DNA from: Archangium violaceum Cb vi76 | GTDB taxonomy: Bacteria > Myxococcota > Myxococcia > Myxococcales > Myxococcaceae | Direction of reading: 5' to 3' | DNA length: 34,643 bases | Assembly (NCBI RefSeq): GCF_000733295.1 | Contig: NZ_JPMI01000262.1 | Location: 1-34,643, forward strand | Shown here: positions 18,077-26,940 of the stretch, one piece after another | How positions within the stretch are numbered: position 1 is the first letter of the stretch | How the letters are laid out: the number at the start of each line of letters is the position of its first letter | Made by a program: the position numbers and the translations under genes | Notes under the pieces: generated by a model | The model's database searches: none | What the model was told of the DNA's origin: nothing | What the model saw: the letters and a program-made list of their open reading frames with translations, nothing else

Positions 18077-18556
18077 ATGAACGACTGGAAGCTGCCGTGG
18101 GAAGGTGGATGCCGCTGTGGACGGGTGAGGCTGAAGATCAGCGCCCCGCCCCTGCTCACCATGGCCTGTCACTGCACGGGCTGCCAGCGGATGAGCGCCA
18201 GCGCCTTCTCCTTGAGCGCCGCCATCCCCACCGAGGGCTTCGAGGTGACGCAAGGCGAGCCCGTGATCGGTGGCCTCCACGGCGAGCACCGTCATTTCTT
18301 CTGCCCGTACTGCATGAGCTGGATGTTCACCCGGCCCCACGGCATCGACACCTTCGTCAACCTGCGCGCGACGATGCTCGATGACCCGAGCTGGTTCACT
18401 CCATTCATGGAAACGTGGACGAGCGAAAAGCTCCCCTGGGCGACCACACCCGCGGTCCACAGCTTCGCGAAGCTGCCCGAGTTCCACGAATACAAAGGGC
18501 TGACGGACGCGTACGCGGCGCAGGCACGGAAGCCGGGCTCGCTCCCTCGAAAATAA
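18077..18556 (+). CDS. GFA family (CENP-V/GFA domain) zinc protein
   Basis: A 159-residue protein with the cysteine pattern of the glutathione-dependent formaldehyde-activating (GFA) fold: C12-R-C14-G, C31-H-C33-T-G-C36 and C76-P-Y-C79. These bind structural and catalytic-type zinc. Most GFA proteins are of unknown activity, and the name does not prove formaldehyde metabolism. The ATG at 18077 puts the first zinc motif at residue 12, as usual. It is divergent from the cysteine-rich gene, with only 50 bases between the starts, so promoters must overlap. Confidence 0.87.
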   Translation: MNDWKLPWEGGCRCGRVRLKISAPPLLTMACHCTGCQRMSASAFSLSAAIPTEGFEVTQGEPVIGGLHGEHRHFFCPYCMSWMFTRPHGIDTFVNLRATMLDDPSWFTPFMETWTSEKLPWATTPAVHSFAKLPEFHEYKGLTDAYAAQARKPGSLPRK

Positions 18557-18595
18557 GGGCCGCGGCACCGCCTGTGCCCAAGCCAGGAGGAGTAA

Positions 18596-18608
18596 CCCCT
18601 GTCAGGGG
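18596..18608. repeat. Short palindrome
   Basis: CCCCTG-T-CAGGGG is a perfect inverted repeat just after the GFA gene, without a T tract. A degenerate relative (AGGAGTACCCCTTCAGG) lies about 100 bp downstream. Confidence 0.3.
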
Positions 18609-18633
18609 GAGAGGCTCCGGCCGCGTTGGGGAG

Positions 18634-18660
18634 CAACTGGTCCAACTGTTGGACCAGTTG
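18634..18660. repeat. 27-nt perfect inverted repeat
   Basis: Twelve-base arms CAACTGGTCCAA and TTGGACCAGTTG flank a CTG loop. It lies in the 252-bp gap between the GFA gene and the KAPAK-tailed gene. It could be a transcription-factor site or a bidirectional hairpin; no T tract follows. Confidence 0.5.
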
Positions 18661-18808
18661 GCACGCCGCGCGACCGGAAGGCGCCCCGTGCATTCCCGCA
18701 GGAGTACCCCTTCAGGTGGCTCATCCTCTGCTCCACCGAAGTAGAGTCGCCACTCCCGAGCCGCGCTCCGCATCCGACGCGACGGAACTCCACCTGAGGG
18801 GGGACAAC

Positions 18809-19384
18809 ATGGCCGCCAAGAAGAAGACCGCAACGAAGAAGACCACGGCGAAGAAGGCCGCGACGAAGAAGGTCGCCGCCAAGAAGGCTCCGGCGAAGCA
18901 GCCCGCCGCCAAGAAGGCTCCGGCGAAGCAGCCCGCCGCCAAGAAGGCTCCGGCGAAGAAACAGGCCACGGGCTCCAGCAGCGCCGGAACACGGGAGCGG
19001 CCCTGGACGCTCAAGACTCCGCCCGGGACCTCGGAGTTCGAGGCCTTCCGAGACGACACGCTCGACCCGCCCGCGCTCGTCGTGCGCGTGGGCAAGACCG
19101 AGCTGCGCTACCACCTGCGCTGCATCGACGACCTGCACGCCCTGCTCGTTGCCCACGGGGACTGGATGCCCCTCGGTGGCGCGGATGAACAGAAGCCCGC
19201 TCCCGAAGGCAGCGTCGAGGCGTGGGGGCGGTCACCGAAGAACCCCGTGGGCGGCTGGTACGGCCTCAAGAAGGGCCTCCGTGGACGGTTCGGCGTGTAT
19301 GTGCCGCCCGTCCTCGAGGCGCTCGGGCTCGCCGAGGTCGAGCACCAGCCCAAGAACAACCGGATGCGCGCGCGCGGCGCGTAG
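18809..19384 (+). CDS. KAPAK-tailed (histone H1-like) DUF6855-type protein
   Basis: A 191-residue protein in two parts. Residues 1-52 are a lysine/alanine/proline tail of KKxA and KKAPAKQPAA units, like the basic tails of bacterial histone H1-like proteins. Residues 60-191 form a compact domain (TPPGTSEFEAFRDDT, HLRCIDDLHALLVAHGDWMPLGGADEQKPAPEG, GGWYGLKKGLRGRFG) that I associate with DUF6855, from memory. The tail probably binds nucleic acid; the domain has no assigned activity. The DNA of the tail is a 30-bp tandem repeat. The ATG at 18809 follows GAGGGGGG. Confidence 0.8.
   Translation: MAAKKKTATKKTTAKKAATKKVAAKKAPAKQPAAKKAPAKQPAAKKAPAKKQATGSSSAGTRERPWTLKTPPGTSEFEAFRDDTLDPPALVVRVGKTELRYHLRCIDDLHALLVAHGDWMPLGGADEQKPAPEGSVEAWGRSPKNPVGGWYGLKKGLRGRFGVYVPPVLEALGLAEVEHQPKNNRMRARGA
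18871..18960 (+). repeat. 30-bp tandem repeat, three units, in the KAPAK tail
   Basis: Units at 18871-18900, 18901-18930 and 18931-18960 are nearly identical (differences only at the ends). They encode a 10-residue AAKKAPAKQP period. Such arrays change length easily by slippage or recombination. Confidence 0.85.
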
Positions 19385-19399
19385 CACGGGGCGAATCGC

Positions 19400-19547
19400 C
19401 GTCAGAGCGCCAGGCAGTCGAGCCGTACCGGCATTGCTCCGGTGCCTGCACGAGCACGTTGCCCTTCAGCCCACGCGCCTCCAGGGCCAGCCACCGAGCA
19501 GTCAGGCGCTCCAGCATCTCGCCAGCCTCGGGTGCATCTGTTAGGAG
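19400..19547 (-). pseudogene. Possible coding remnant
   Basis: The 247-bp gap before the ATPase gene contains a minus-strand reading (EMLERLTARWLALEARG, then NVLVQAPEQCRYGSTAW) with good codon third positions but no start context. It may be the end of a lost gene. Otherwise I see nothing in the gap apart from the 5' region of the ATPase gene. Confidence 0.2.
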
Positions 19548-19631
19548 CGCAGGGTCGCGGGCGCCGGTGCGGTTGGGGCCGGACCCGCGCGTCCTGGTAT
19601 CCGAGTGTCCCCAGAGGTTGGAACAACGCGC

Positions 19632-20960
19632 ATGAAGACCGAAGACCTGGCGTTCCTCCGCAACTTCTTCCGAGCGGTCACGGACCAGCCCATCGAGTTC
19701 AAGGGGAACGACAAGGACCGCTACGTGCCGCTGTACGACACCCCGGAGCTGGCACCGCATGACCCGGTCAAGCTCCTGGCGCGTCCCATCCAGTTCGCCC
19801 TTGGGTCGAGCGTGCAGCTCTTCTCCGGTTTCCGGGGGAGCGGCAAGAGCACCGAGTTGCACCGCCTGCGCAAGCACCTGAGCGGACAAGGTGACTACAA
19901 GGTCGTGCTCTGCGATCTCGAGGATTACATCAACCTGTCGCAGCCCGTCGACATCGTTGACTTCCTGCTGGCGGTAGCCGGCGCCTTCGGGGATGCGCTC
20001 CAGCAGGAAGGATTCCTCCCCAACGACCCCACGAAGGAAGGCTACTGGGCACGCTTCGACACATTCCTGAAGCGCACCCATCTCAACCTCTCGGACCTCT
20101 CCACGGTGGGAATCAAGGTCGCGCTCAAGAGCGATCCCTCCTTCCGGGAGACGCTCCAGAAGCGCATGTCCGGACACCTCGGAGCGCTGGTGGAGGACGT
20201 GCGCGCCTACGTCACGGGCTGCGTGAAGAAGGTCAAGGAGCGGCACGGCTCCGATACGGAGGTCGTGCTCCTGCTGGATTCGATGGAGCACATCCGGGGG
20301 ACCTCGGCCAACGCGACGGTCGTGCAGGACTCGGTGGTGAACCTGTTCACGAGTCACAGCGACAAGCTCCACTTCGAGCACCTGCACGTCGTCTACACGA
20401 TTCCCCCGTACTTGAAGGTGTTGTACCCGAACCTCGGAACGCTCTACTCCCCGGGGGGCGTCCAGGTGCTGCCGGCCCTGAAGGTGCGAGACAGCTCCGG
20501 ACAGGTCTTCCAGCCAGGCCTCGACCTGCTGGAGCGGCTCATCTCCGCGCGAGGCCATTGGCAGGGATTGCTCGGCCCCGAGCGTGCGACGCTCGATCGC
20601 TTGAGCCTCTTGTCCGGCGGACACCTGCGTGACTTCCTGCGGCTGTTCTCGGAGATCATCCGCCGGGCCGATCGGCTGCCAGTGCCCGGGGAGACCGTCG
20701 ATGCCGCCATCGCGCAAGTCCGCACCGAGTTCCTTCCCATCGCGGACGCGGACGCGAAGTGGCTTCATCTGATCGCCACCACGCATGGGGTGGCGCTGCC
20801 GGAGATCAAGCAACTGCATGATCTCGCGCGCTACCTCGATACGCACCTCGCGCTCTACTACCGGAACGGGAACGAGTGGTACGACGTGCATCCGCTCGTG
20901 CGCGATGTCGTGAAGGCGCAGGTGGAGGAGGCCAGCAAGCGCACGGCGAAGGAGCCGTGA
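19632..20960 (+). CDS. P-loop ATPase, STAND/AAA-like
   Basis: A 442-residue ATPase. Walker A is GFRGSGKST (66-74) and Walker B is VVLLLDSMEH with D216 and E219. A SGGHLRDFLRLFSEI segment near residue 320 resembles the sensor/helical-domain GGxxR motif of Orc/STAND-like NTPases. The C-terminus (about 370-430) looks like a winged-helix, ending with WYDVHPLVRDVV. It has no signal peptide and no obvious effector domain. The ATG at 19632 follows GAGG at long spacing. The next gene, a TPR protein, begins 22 bp downstream. I infer an NTP-driven switch that needs the TPR partner to sense or act. Confidence 0.82.
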   Translation: MKTEDLAFLRNFFRAVTDQPIEFKGNDKDRYVPLYDTPELAPHDPVKLLARPIQFALGSSVQLFSGFRGSGKSTELHRLRKHLSGQGDYKVVLCDLEDYINLSQPVDIVDFLLAVAGAFGDALQQEGFLPNDPTKEGYWARFDTFLKRTHLNLSDLSTVGIKVALKSDPSFRETLQKRMSGHLGALVEDVRAYVTGCVKKVKERHGSDTEVVLLLDSMEHIRGTSANATVVQDSVVNLFTSHSDKLHFEHLHVVYTIPPYLKVLYPNLGTLYSPGGVQVLPALKVRDSSGQVFQPGLDLLERLISARGHWQGLLGPERATLDRLSLLSGGHLRDFLRLFSEIIRRADRLPVPGETVDAAIAQVRTEFLPIADADAKWLHLIATTHGVALPEIKQLHDLARYLDTHLALYYRNGNEWYDVHPLVRDVVKAQVEEASKRTAKEP

Positions 20961-20982
20961 CAGGGAGGCGGGAAGCGGTGCC

Positions 20983-22563
20983 ATGAGACCTGTCACCGAA
21001 GCGGACATTGGCCCGAAGGGCGAAGCGGAGTGGCTGAGGCTGCGGCGTCAGCTGGAACTGGCCGAAGGATTCTGGCTGGGGTTCATCTTCTCGCCGTCCC
21101 CCCTGAGCGCGGGAGTGCTCCGCCGTCGCACCGAGCGCCTGCTTCGAGGCCAGACACGCCGGCTGGAGTTCATCCATCCCGAGAGCCCCTCGGCGCTGAG
21201 GGAGTTGATTCCCGCGCTGTTTACTCACGAAGCCGCGACCGCTGGATGTACGTGGGTGGAAGCCCTGCACCTCGACCCTGGCGATGGAACGGAGCAACCC
21301 TGGAGGGAAGCCTGGCTATGGCTGGTCTCTCGCATGAACGAGCGGCGCGATGCCCTGCGCCGGCACCTGCGCGGTGGCCTCGTGCTCGTCGCCCCTCCGG
21401 AGCTGAAGCACCTCATGCGGGAGGCGGCATCGGACCTCTGGTCCATTCGCGCATTGGTGATCGAACTCGCCCCGATAGCCGAAAGTTCGCCACGAGAGCC
21501 CAGACTGGATTTGGAATCTTTTTCGGACCGGGCTGTGAGCAGAAAGAGCCCCGAGGCAGAGGAACTATCGCAGTTCGCTCTCGCTGAATCGGAACGGCTT
21601 CTGGCGAAGACAGCCGGTGATGAGCCGAGGCAGATAGAGGTTCTTCTTGGGCGATTGGATGCTCTGCTTTCATCCGGACGAACGGGCGAAGCAGTCGAAA
21701 CAGCTCGGCGAGCACGAGAGCTCATCTTCAAGAACCCACTGCGAAATCCACAGCTACAAGCAATGGCACTCCACAAGCTCGCACTGGCCGAGAAGGCACA
21801 TGGAGATCCAGCTGCGGCTGCCGAGCATCTGGAACAGTCGGTCAAGGTCCTTGGTAGTCGCGATAACCGGTATCGTGCGCTGCTGCTGAACGAGTTGGCG
21901 AATCTTGCTCTCTCGCGGAGTGAATTCGTGCCGGCTTTGGCCTCGTTCGAGGGGTCCCTCTCCCTCGCACGCCAGCTGCGCGCCGCCTCGGGCGACACCC
22001 CCGAGGCTCTTCGTGACCTCTCCATTTCCCTCGACAACGTGGGCGCTTTGCAGGAGCGCCTCGGCAACCTCCCAGCCGCCAGCGCCGCCTCTGAGGAGTC
22101 CCTCTCCCTCGCACGCCAGCTGCGCGCTGCCTTGGGCGACACCCCCGAGACCCTTCGTGTCCTCTCCGGTTCCCTCATCAGGGTGGGCGACGTGCAGATG
22201 AGCCTCGGCAACCTCCCAGCCGCCAGCGCCGCCTTTGAGGAGTCCCTCTCCCTCACACGCCAGCTGCGCGCCGCCTGGGGCGACACCCCCGAGGCCCTTC
22301 GTGACCTCTCCGTTTCCCTCCACAGGGTGGGCGACGTGCAGCAGAGCCTTGGCAACCTCCCAGCCGCCAGCGCCGCCTTTGAGGAGTCCCTCTCCCTCGC
22401 ACGCCAGATTCATGAACTCATGGGAGACATCCCGCAGGCCCTCGACGATCTCTCCATCTCCCTTGAGAACGTCGCGTACATACGAAAACGCCTCGGCGAC
22501 CAGGTCGGCGCGGCCCGGGCACAAGAGGAAGCCCAGGCACTCCGCCGCCGCCTCAAGGAGTGA
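20983..22563 (+). CDS. TPR protein with degenerate NTPase-like N-terminal domain
   Basis: A 526-residue protein. Residues 15-165 form an alpha/beta domain (ELAEGFWLGFIFSPSP, LEFIHP, RRHLRGGLVLVAPPELKHL, LWSIRALVIEL). It resembles the domain preceding TPR arrays in bacterial STAND-type proteins but lacks a Walker A lysine motif. A lower-GC linker (about 21470-21900) follows, then tetratricopeptide-type repeats including nearly identical 48-residue units (LSLARQLRAA, GDTPEALRDLS, LGNLPAASAAFEES). It is 22 bp downstream of the P-loop ATPase and likely operonic. I infer the sensing or scaffolding half of a two-protein switch. Confidence 0.82.
   Translation: MRPVTEADIGPKGEAEWLRLRRQLELAEGFWLGFIFSPSPLSAGVLRRRTERLLRGQTRRLEFIHPESPSALRELIPALFTHEAATAGCTWVEALHLDPGDGTEQPWREAWLWLVSRMNERRDALRRHLRGGLVLVAPPELKHLMREAASDLWSIRALVIELAPIAESSPREPRLDLESFSDRAVSRKSPEAEELSQFALAESERLLAKTAGDEPRQIEVLLGRLDALLSSGRTGEAVETARRARELIFKNPLRNPQLQAMALHKLALAEKAHGDPAAAAEHLEQSVKVLGSRDNRYRALLLNELANLALSRSEFVPALASFEGSLSLARQLRAASGDTPEALRDLSISLDNVGALQERLGNLPAASAASEESLSLARQLRAALGDTPETLRVLSGSLIRVGDVQMSLGNLPAASAAFEESLSLTRQLRAAWGDTPEALRDLSVSLHRVGDVQQSLGNLPAASAAFEESLSLARQIHELMGDIPQALDDLSISLENVAYIRKRLGDQVGAARAQEEAQALRRRLKE
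21964..22395 (+). repeat. 144-bp tandem repeats in the TPR gene
   Basis: The phrase CTCGCACGCCAG (once CTCACACGCCAG) recurs at 21964, 22108, 22252 and 22396, exactly 144 bp apart, with most bases between conserved. That gives three full units plus a partial fourth, each coding 48 residues. Confidence 0.9.
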
Positions 22564-22614
22564 GCGCCCGAGGTGCCATTCCGCGCCCATGGCCTCTCCC
22601 GGTATGCTCTCCGC

Positions 22615-25600
22615 GTGAGTTCCACAGGGGCGAAACGTGAGGCGTACGAGGAGGAGTTGCTCCTCGCGTTGGACGAAGGACTGCTCTCCCACGAGGAAGC
22701 GGAAGCCCTGCGCGAGGAGGCCCTGCGCCTGGAGCGCGGCCCACTCGAGTTGCTGAGGGAACGGGGCAAACTCTCCGAGGACACGCTGCTCATGCTCCGC
22801 GAGGAGCTCTCCGGTGAGGACACGGGCCGGCACCAGGACACGGGCCGTCGCGACAACCCGGACACCGGTGGCGCCCAGCCCGAGGAGGCCGCCACCCTCG
22901 CCCCCGGCGCCGCCAGCCCGGCCCCCACGCCCTCGGGCTCGCCGTCTCCCTCCAGCGGCGGCCCCGCCTCCAGCGCGCCCCGCGAGCCCGCCTTCCCCGT
23001 CCCGGGTTGGGATCGCTACCAGCCCGTGCGCTTCCTCGGCCAGGGCGGCATGGGGCTCGTCTTCCTCGCGTATGATCCGCTGCTGCGCCGCAACGTGGCG
23101 CTCAAGTTCGTGCGCGGCGAGGACCCCGAGCTCGCCCGCCGCTTCCTCGCCGAGGCCCGCGCCCAGGCTCGCGTCCGCCACGAGCGCGTGTGCGAGGTGT
23201 ACGAGGTCGGCGAGGTGCACGGCCGCGGCTTCATCGCCATGCGGTACGTGGATGGACAACCGCTGGGCCAGCTCGCGGGCTCGCTCACCCTGGAGCAGAA
23301 GGTGCTGCTGCTGCGCCAGGCCGCCGAGGGCGTACACGCCGCCCACCGCGCCGGGCTCGTCCACCGCGACATCAAGCCCGCCAACATCGTCGTCGAGCGC
23401 ACGCAGGACGGGAGCCTCTCCCCCTTCGTCATGGACTTCGGTCTGGCGCGCGACTGGAAGGAGGAGGGCACCGCCTCGGGCGAGGTGCTCGGCACGCCGC
23501 ACTACATGGCCCCCGAGCAGGCCCGCGGCGAGGCCTCCCAGCTCGACCGCCGCGTGGACGTCTACGCCCTGGGTGCCTCGCTCTACGCGCTCCTCACCGG
23601 CCAGCCCCCCTTCACCGGCGCCAATGCCCTCGAGGTCATCAACCGCCTCCAGTCCGAGGAGCCCAGGCCCCCGCGCGCACTGGACAAGGACATCCCCGCG
23701 GACCTCGAGGCCATCGTCCTCAAGTGCCTGGAGAAGGAGCGCCCGGCCCGCTACGACTCGGCGCGCGCGCTCGTCGAGGACCTGGACCGCTTCCTCTCCG
23801 GCGAGCCGGTGCTGGCGCGCCAGGGCCTCGGCTACCGGCTGCGCAAGAAGGCGCGCAAGCACCGGGTGCTGCTGTCCCTGGGCTCCGCCGCGCTGCTGGT
23901 GGTGATGCTGGCCCTCGGGCAGGCGGTGCTCGCCCGCCGCGAGGTGGCCGAGCGCGAGCGCCTCTCCCGCAGCTTCACCGAGCGCGTGGAGCGCATGGAG
24001 GCCGCGGCGCGCTACTCCGCCCTCTCCCGGCTGCACGACACGCGCGAGGACCGCGAGGCGCTGCGCGCGGAGATGGCCGCGCTGGAGGCCGAGGTGCAAC
24101 AGGCTGGAGAGCACGCCGTGGGCCCGGGACAGTACGCCCTGGGCCGCGCGCTGCTCGCCCTGGATGACAAGGAAGGGGCGCGCGAGCGGCTCGAGTCCGC
24201 CTGGGCGCACGGCTACCGCGAGCCCCGCGTGGCCTGGGCGCTCGCGCTGGTGCTCGGTCACCTCTACCAGGAGCAGTTGCTGCAGGAGGTGGAGCGCCGC
24301 AGCCCCGAGCAGCGAGAGGCCCGCCGCCGCGAAGTCCAACAGCGCTACCGGGACCCGGCCCTCGCGTACCTCCGCCAGGCCGAGGGCCCCGACGTCCCCG
24401 CCCCTCCTTTATATGTGAAGGCCCTGCTCGCCTTCTTCGAGGACCGTCACGAGGAGGCGCTGGCACACCTGGACGCCATGGGCACCACGCAGCCCTGGTT
24501 CCACGAGGGGCCGCTGCTCCGGGGCGACATCTTCCTGGCCCGGGCCAACCAACGCTGGAGCCAGGGAGAGCCCGCCGCCGCCCAGAAGGACCTCGACGCC
24601 GGCCGCCAGGCGTATGCCTCCGCCATCGCCACCGCCGAGAGCTCGCCCACCGTGCACTCCTCCCTGGCGATGCTGGAGGCCTCCGCGCTCGTCATGGAGC
24701 TGTATGGCCAGGGCAACGTCCTGCCTCATTACGAGCGTGGCCTGGAGGTGCTCTCCCGCGCGCTCACCGCCGCGCCCGACCACGCCCCCTCCCACCTGGC
24801 CGTGGCACGCCTGCACCGCCGGCTCGCCGAGCACCGCCTCCAGAAGGGCGGCGACGGCGTGGAGCCCCTGCTGGAGAAGTCCCTCGCCGCCGCGCGCACC
24901 GCCCAGGAGCTCGCGCCCTCGGACCGCGCCACCCTGAGCATGGCCGTCATCTACAGGCTGTGGGCCCGCTACCGGCAGCAGCGGGGGAAGGATCCACGGG
25001 AGCAGCTCCGCCTGGCCCTCGAGTCCTTCGAGCGCGTCCGTCCCCAGGGCCGCGACTCCCCCTTCTTCATCATCCTCGGGATGACCTGGCGGGTGTGGGC
25101 CGATTACGAGAGCGAGCACGGGGGAGAGCCGCTCGTCGCGCAGGGCAAGGCCATCGACGCGTACCTCGCGGCCATCCACCTGGACGAGAAGCAGGCGGAC
25201 GCGTGGATCAACCTCGGCGGCGTGTACCGCAAGCGGGCCACCACCCAGGGCGCCCCGGACAAGGCGGGGGACCTGGCGCGGGCCCGGGACGCGATGGAGC
25301 GGGCGCTGAAGCTCAACCCCGCCAATGCCGTGGCCTGCTACCAGGGAGCCTATGCCTCCGCGCTGCTCGCCCGCCACCACCGCGACCGCGGCGAGGAGTA
25401 CGGGCCGCACCAGGAGAAGGCGCTGGCGCTCTACCGGAGGGGGCTGGCCATCAACCCCAAGCTGCCCCAGCTCCACGACGGCCTGGGCGCGGCGCTGCTG
25501 TGGCAGGCCGAGCAGGTCTGGGACGACGGGGGTGACCCCGAGCCCCTGCTCGCCGAGGCCTGGAAGGCCTTCGAGCAGTCCCGGGACGTGGCGCCCCAGC

Positions 25601-26352
25601 AGGCCTACGCGCACCACAACCTCGGCGAGGTGCGGGTGACGCGGGCCCTCTTCCAGCTCGCGCGGCGGGAGGACCCGGGCCCGGGCCTGCGCGCCGCCCT
25701 GGAGTCCTATCGCCAGGCGCTCGCGCTGCTGCCGGGCGATGCGGACCTCTGGGCCAACCAGGCCCGCGCGCACGTGCTGCTGGCCACCTGGACGCTGGAG
25801 CAAGGGGGAGATCCGAGGCCGGAGCTCGGCGAGGCCGAGAAGTCGCTGACGAAGGCGCGCGAGCTCCACCCCCGGCTGGGCAACGCGTGGCGCTACCTCG
25901 GCGAGGCGCTCGGGGTGCGAGCCCGCTGGCGGGCCCGTCAGGACAAGGCCCGGGACGAGGACTTCGAGCAGGCGGCGAAGGCCTGGCACCAGGCGCTGGA
26001 GCTGGAGCCACGGCGCCCGGAGTACCAGCTCGCCGCCAGCGGCTTCTATCGCGATTGGGCCGGGTGGAAGCAGCAACGGGGCCTCGACGGCGCCCCGGAG
26101 CTGGAGCGGGCCCTCGAGCTGGCCGGACAACCCCTGGCCAGCCGGCCCCGGTGGGCCCGGGCCCGCACTGTGCGCGCCAGCGTGCTCCTGGCGATGGCCG
26201 GGCCCGCCGTCACCGCGCGGCAACAGGCGTGGAGCCACGAGGCCCGGGAGGAGCTGGAGCAGGCGCTGGCCCACAACCCCCACCTCGAGCCCGAGTGGCG
26301 CCACCGGCTCACGGCCCCGAGGAGGCTCGTGGCCGGTCCACCCACGCCCTAG
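22615..26352 (+). CDS. Ser/Thr protein kinase with transmembrane segment and TPR tail
   Basis: A 1245-residue eukaryotic-type kinase. An N-terminal helical region (EELLLALDEGLLSHEEAEAL) and a Pro/Ser-rich linker precede the kinase domain: GQGGMGLVF loop, K164 in VALK, HRDIKPAN (250-257), DFG (274-276) and the GTPHYMAPEQ activation segment. All catalytic residues are present. A transmembrane helix (about 417-439) follows, then about 800 residues of TPR-like repeats (ALKLNPANA, GLAINPKLP), presumably extracytoplasmic. The GTG at 22615 matches the usual start of such kinases; a GTG at 22573 with AAGGAG upstream is an alternative. It lies just downstream of the TPR gene. Its stop shares the CTAG with the convergent gene. 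Confidence 0.92.
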   Translation: MSSTGAKREAYEEELLLALDEGLLSHEEAEALREEALRLERGPLELLRERGKLSEDTLLMLREELSGEDTGRHQDTGRRDNPDTGGAQPEEAATLAPGAASPAPTPSGSPSPSSGGPASSAPREPAFPVPGWDRYQPVRFLGQGGMGLVFLAYDPLLRRNVALKFVRGEDPELARRFLAEARAQARVRHERVCEVYEVGEVHGRGFIAMRYVDGQPLGQLAGSLTLEQKVLLLRQAAEGVHAAHRAGLVHRDIKPANIVVERTQDGSLSPFVMDFGLARDWKEEGTASGEVLGTPHYMAPEQARGEASQLDRRVDVYALGASLYALLTGQPPFTGANALEVINRLQSEEPRPPRALDKDIPADLEAIVLKCLEKERPARYDSARALVEDLDRFLSGEPVLARQGLGYRLRKKARKHRVLLSLGSAALLVVMLALGQAVLARREVAERERLSRSFTERVERMEAAARYSALSRLHDTREDREALRAEMAALEAEVQQAGEHAVGPGQYALGRALLALDDKEGARERLESAWAHGYREPRVAWALALVLGHLYQEQLLQEVERRSPEQREARRREVQQRYRDPALAYLRQAEGPDVPAPPLYVKALLAFFEDRHEEALAHLDAMGTTQPWFHEGPLLRGDIFLARANQRWSQGEPAAAQKDLDAGRQAYASAIATAESSPTVHSSLAMLEASALVMELYGQGNVLPHYERGLEVLSRALTAAPDHAPSHLAVARLHRRLAEHRLQKGGDGVEPLLEKSLAAARTAQELAPSDRATLSMAVIYRLWARYRQQRGKDPREQLRLALESFERVRPQGRDSPFFIILGMTWRVWADYESEHGGEPLVAQGKAIDAYLAAIHLDEKQADAWINLGGVYRKRATTQGAPDKAGDLARARDAMERALKLNPANAVACYQGAYASALLARHHRDRGEEYGPHQEKALALYRRGLAINPKLPQLHDGLGAALLWQAEQVWDDGGDPEPLLAEAWKAFEQSRDVAPQQAYAHHNLGEVRVTRALFQLARREDPGPGLRAALESYRQALALLPGDADLWANQARAHVLLATWTLEQGGDPRPELGEAEKSLTKARELHPRLGNAWRYLGEALGVRARWRARQDKARDEDFEQAAKAWHQALELEPRRPEYQLAASGFYRDWAGWKQQRGLDGAPELERALELAGQPLASRPRWARARTVRASVLLAMAGPAVTARQQAWSHEAREELEQALAHNPHLEPEWRHRLTAPRRLVAGPPTP

Positions 26353-26759
26353 TCCCGCTTCCCCTTCCCCTTCCCCTTCTCCTCGTCCTCCTCGGGATCC
26401 GGCGACACCTCCAGCTCACCCTGCTTCGCCTCGAAGTCCCCGGGCTTCTTGTACGCCCCGGACGCGGGGCTCGACGTGTCGGGCGCCACGGTGAACGGGT
26501 ACCGGCCCGCGGCATCGGGGAGGACCTCGAGGGGGCCGGTGGCCGCCTTCGTGGGATCGCTGCCGTCGAGGTAGAAGGGGCCGGTCTTGGTCAGGCAACT
26601 CGACTGATCGAAGCTCACCACCACCTGGATGGGATCCTCGACCACGAAATCCACGGACTGGCCGTGTGTGACGGGGTACACGGAGGGCATGTTCTGGAGC
26701 TGTCCGTTGGAATCGCTCTGGATGGTGACGGGCACGATGGGAACGTAGGTTTTGGTCAT
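26349..26759 (-). CDS. Hypothetical protein with acidic/lysine-rich tail
   Basis: A 136-residue protein without signal peptide. The body is rich in beta-strand-like segments (YVPIVPVTIQSDSNG, QSVDFVVEDPIQVVVSF, GPFYLDGSD). The tail goes from acidic (SPDPEEDEEK) to basic (GKGKGKRD). No domain is recognised. The ATG at 26757-26759 follows GGAG; longer in-frame starts exist but read through low-quality sequence. It converges on the kinase gene, and the two stops overlap at the palindrome CTAG. Confidence 0.65.
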   Translation of the reverse strand: MTKTYVPIVPVTIQSDSNGQLQNMPSVYPVTHGQSVDFVVEDPIQVVVSFDQSSCLTKTGPFYLDGSDPTKAATGPLEVLPDAAGRYPFTVAPDTSSPASGAYKKPGDFEAKQGELEVSPDPEEDEEKGKGKGKRD

Positions 26760-26940
26760 GGACTCGGACTCCAGCGGTGAATCCCGCGCGGGGGACGTTG
26801 GAAGAACGCTCTCCTCGGGAAGTTGCAGGCACCGTACCAGCGAGACTGACATGCTCGCTCCCCCGGGAGCCCGCGCCCCCGGCCCACGCCAGGGCCCTCC
26901 CCCCACCGCACCGGACACGTCAGGTCCGGGGGCTGACGTG

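Noticed and set aside
18809-18960. Treating the KAPAK stretch as a CRISPR-like or mobile repeat
   Set aside because: The repeats are contiguous, without spacers and in frame within a coding region.
21754-24339. Very long open reading on the minus strand across the TPR and kinase genes
   Set aside because: High third-position G/C creates open antisense frames; the composition is low-complexity and the plus-strand genes have clear domains. The same applies to long antisense readings over 31174-33822 and 26752-28539.
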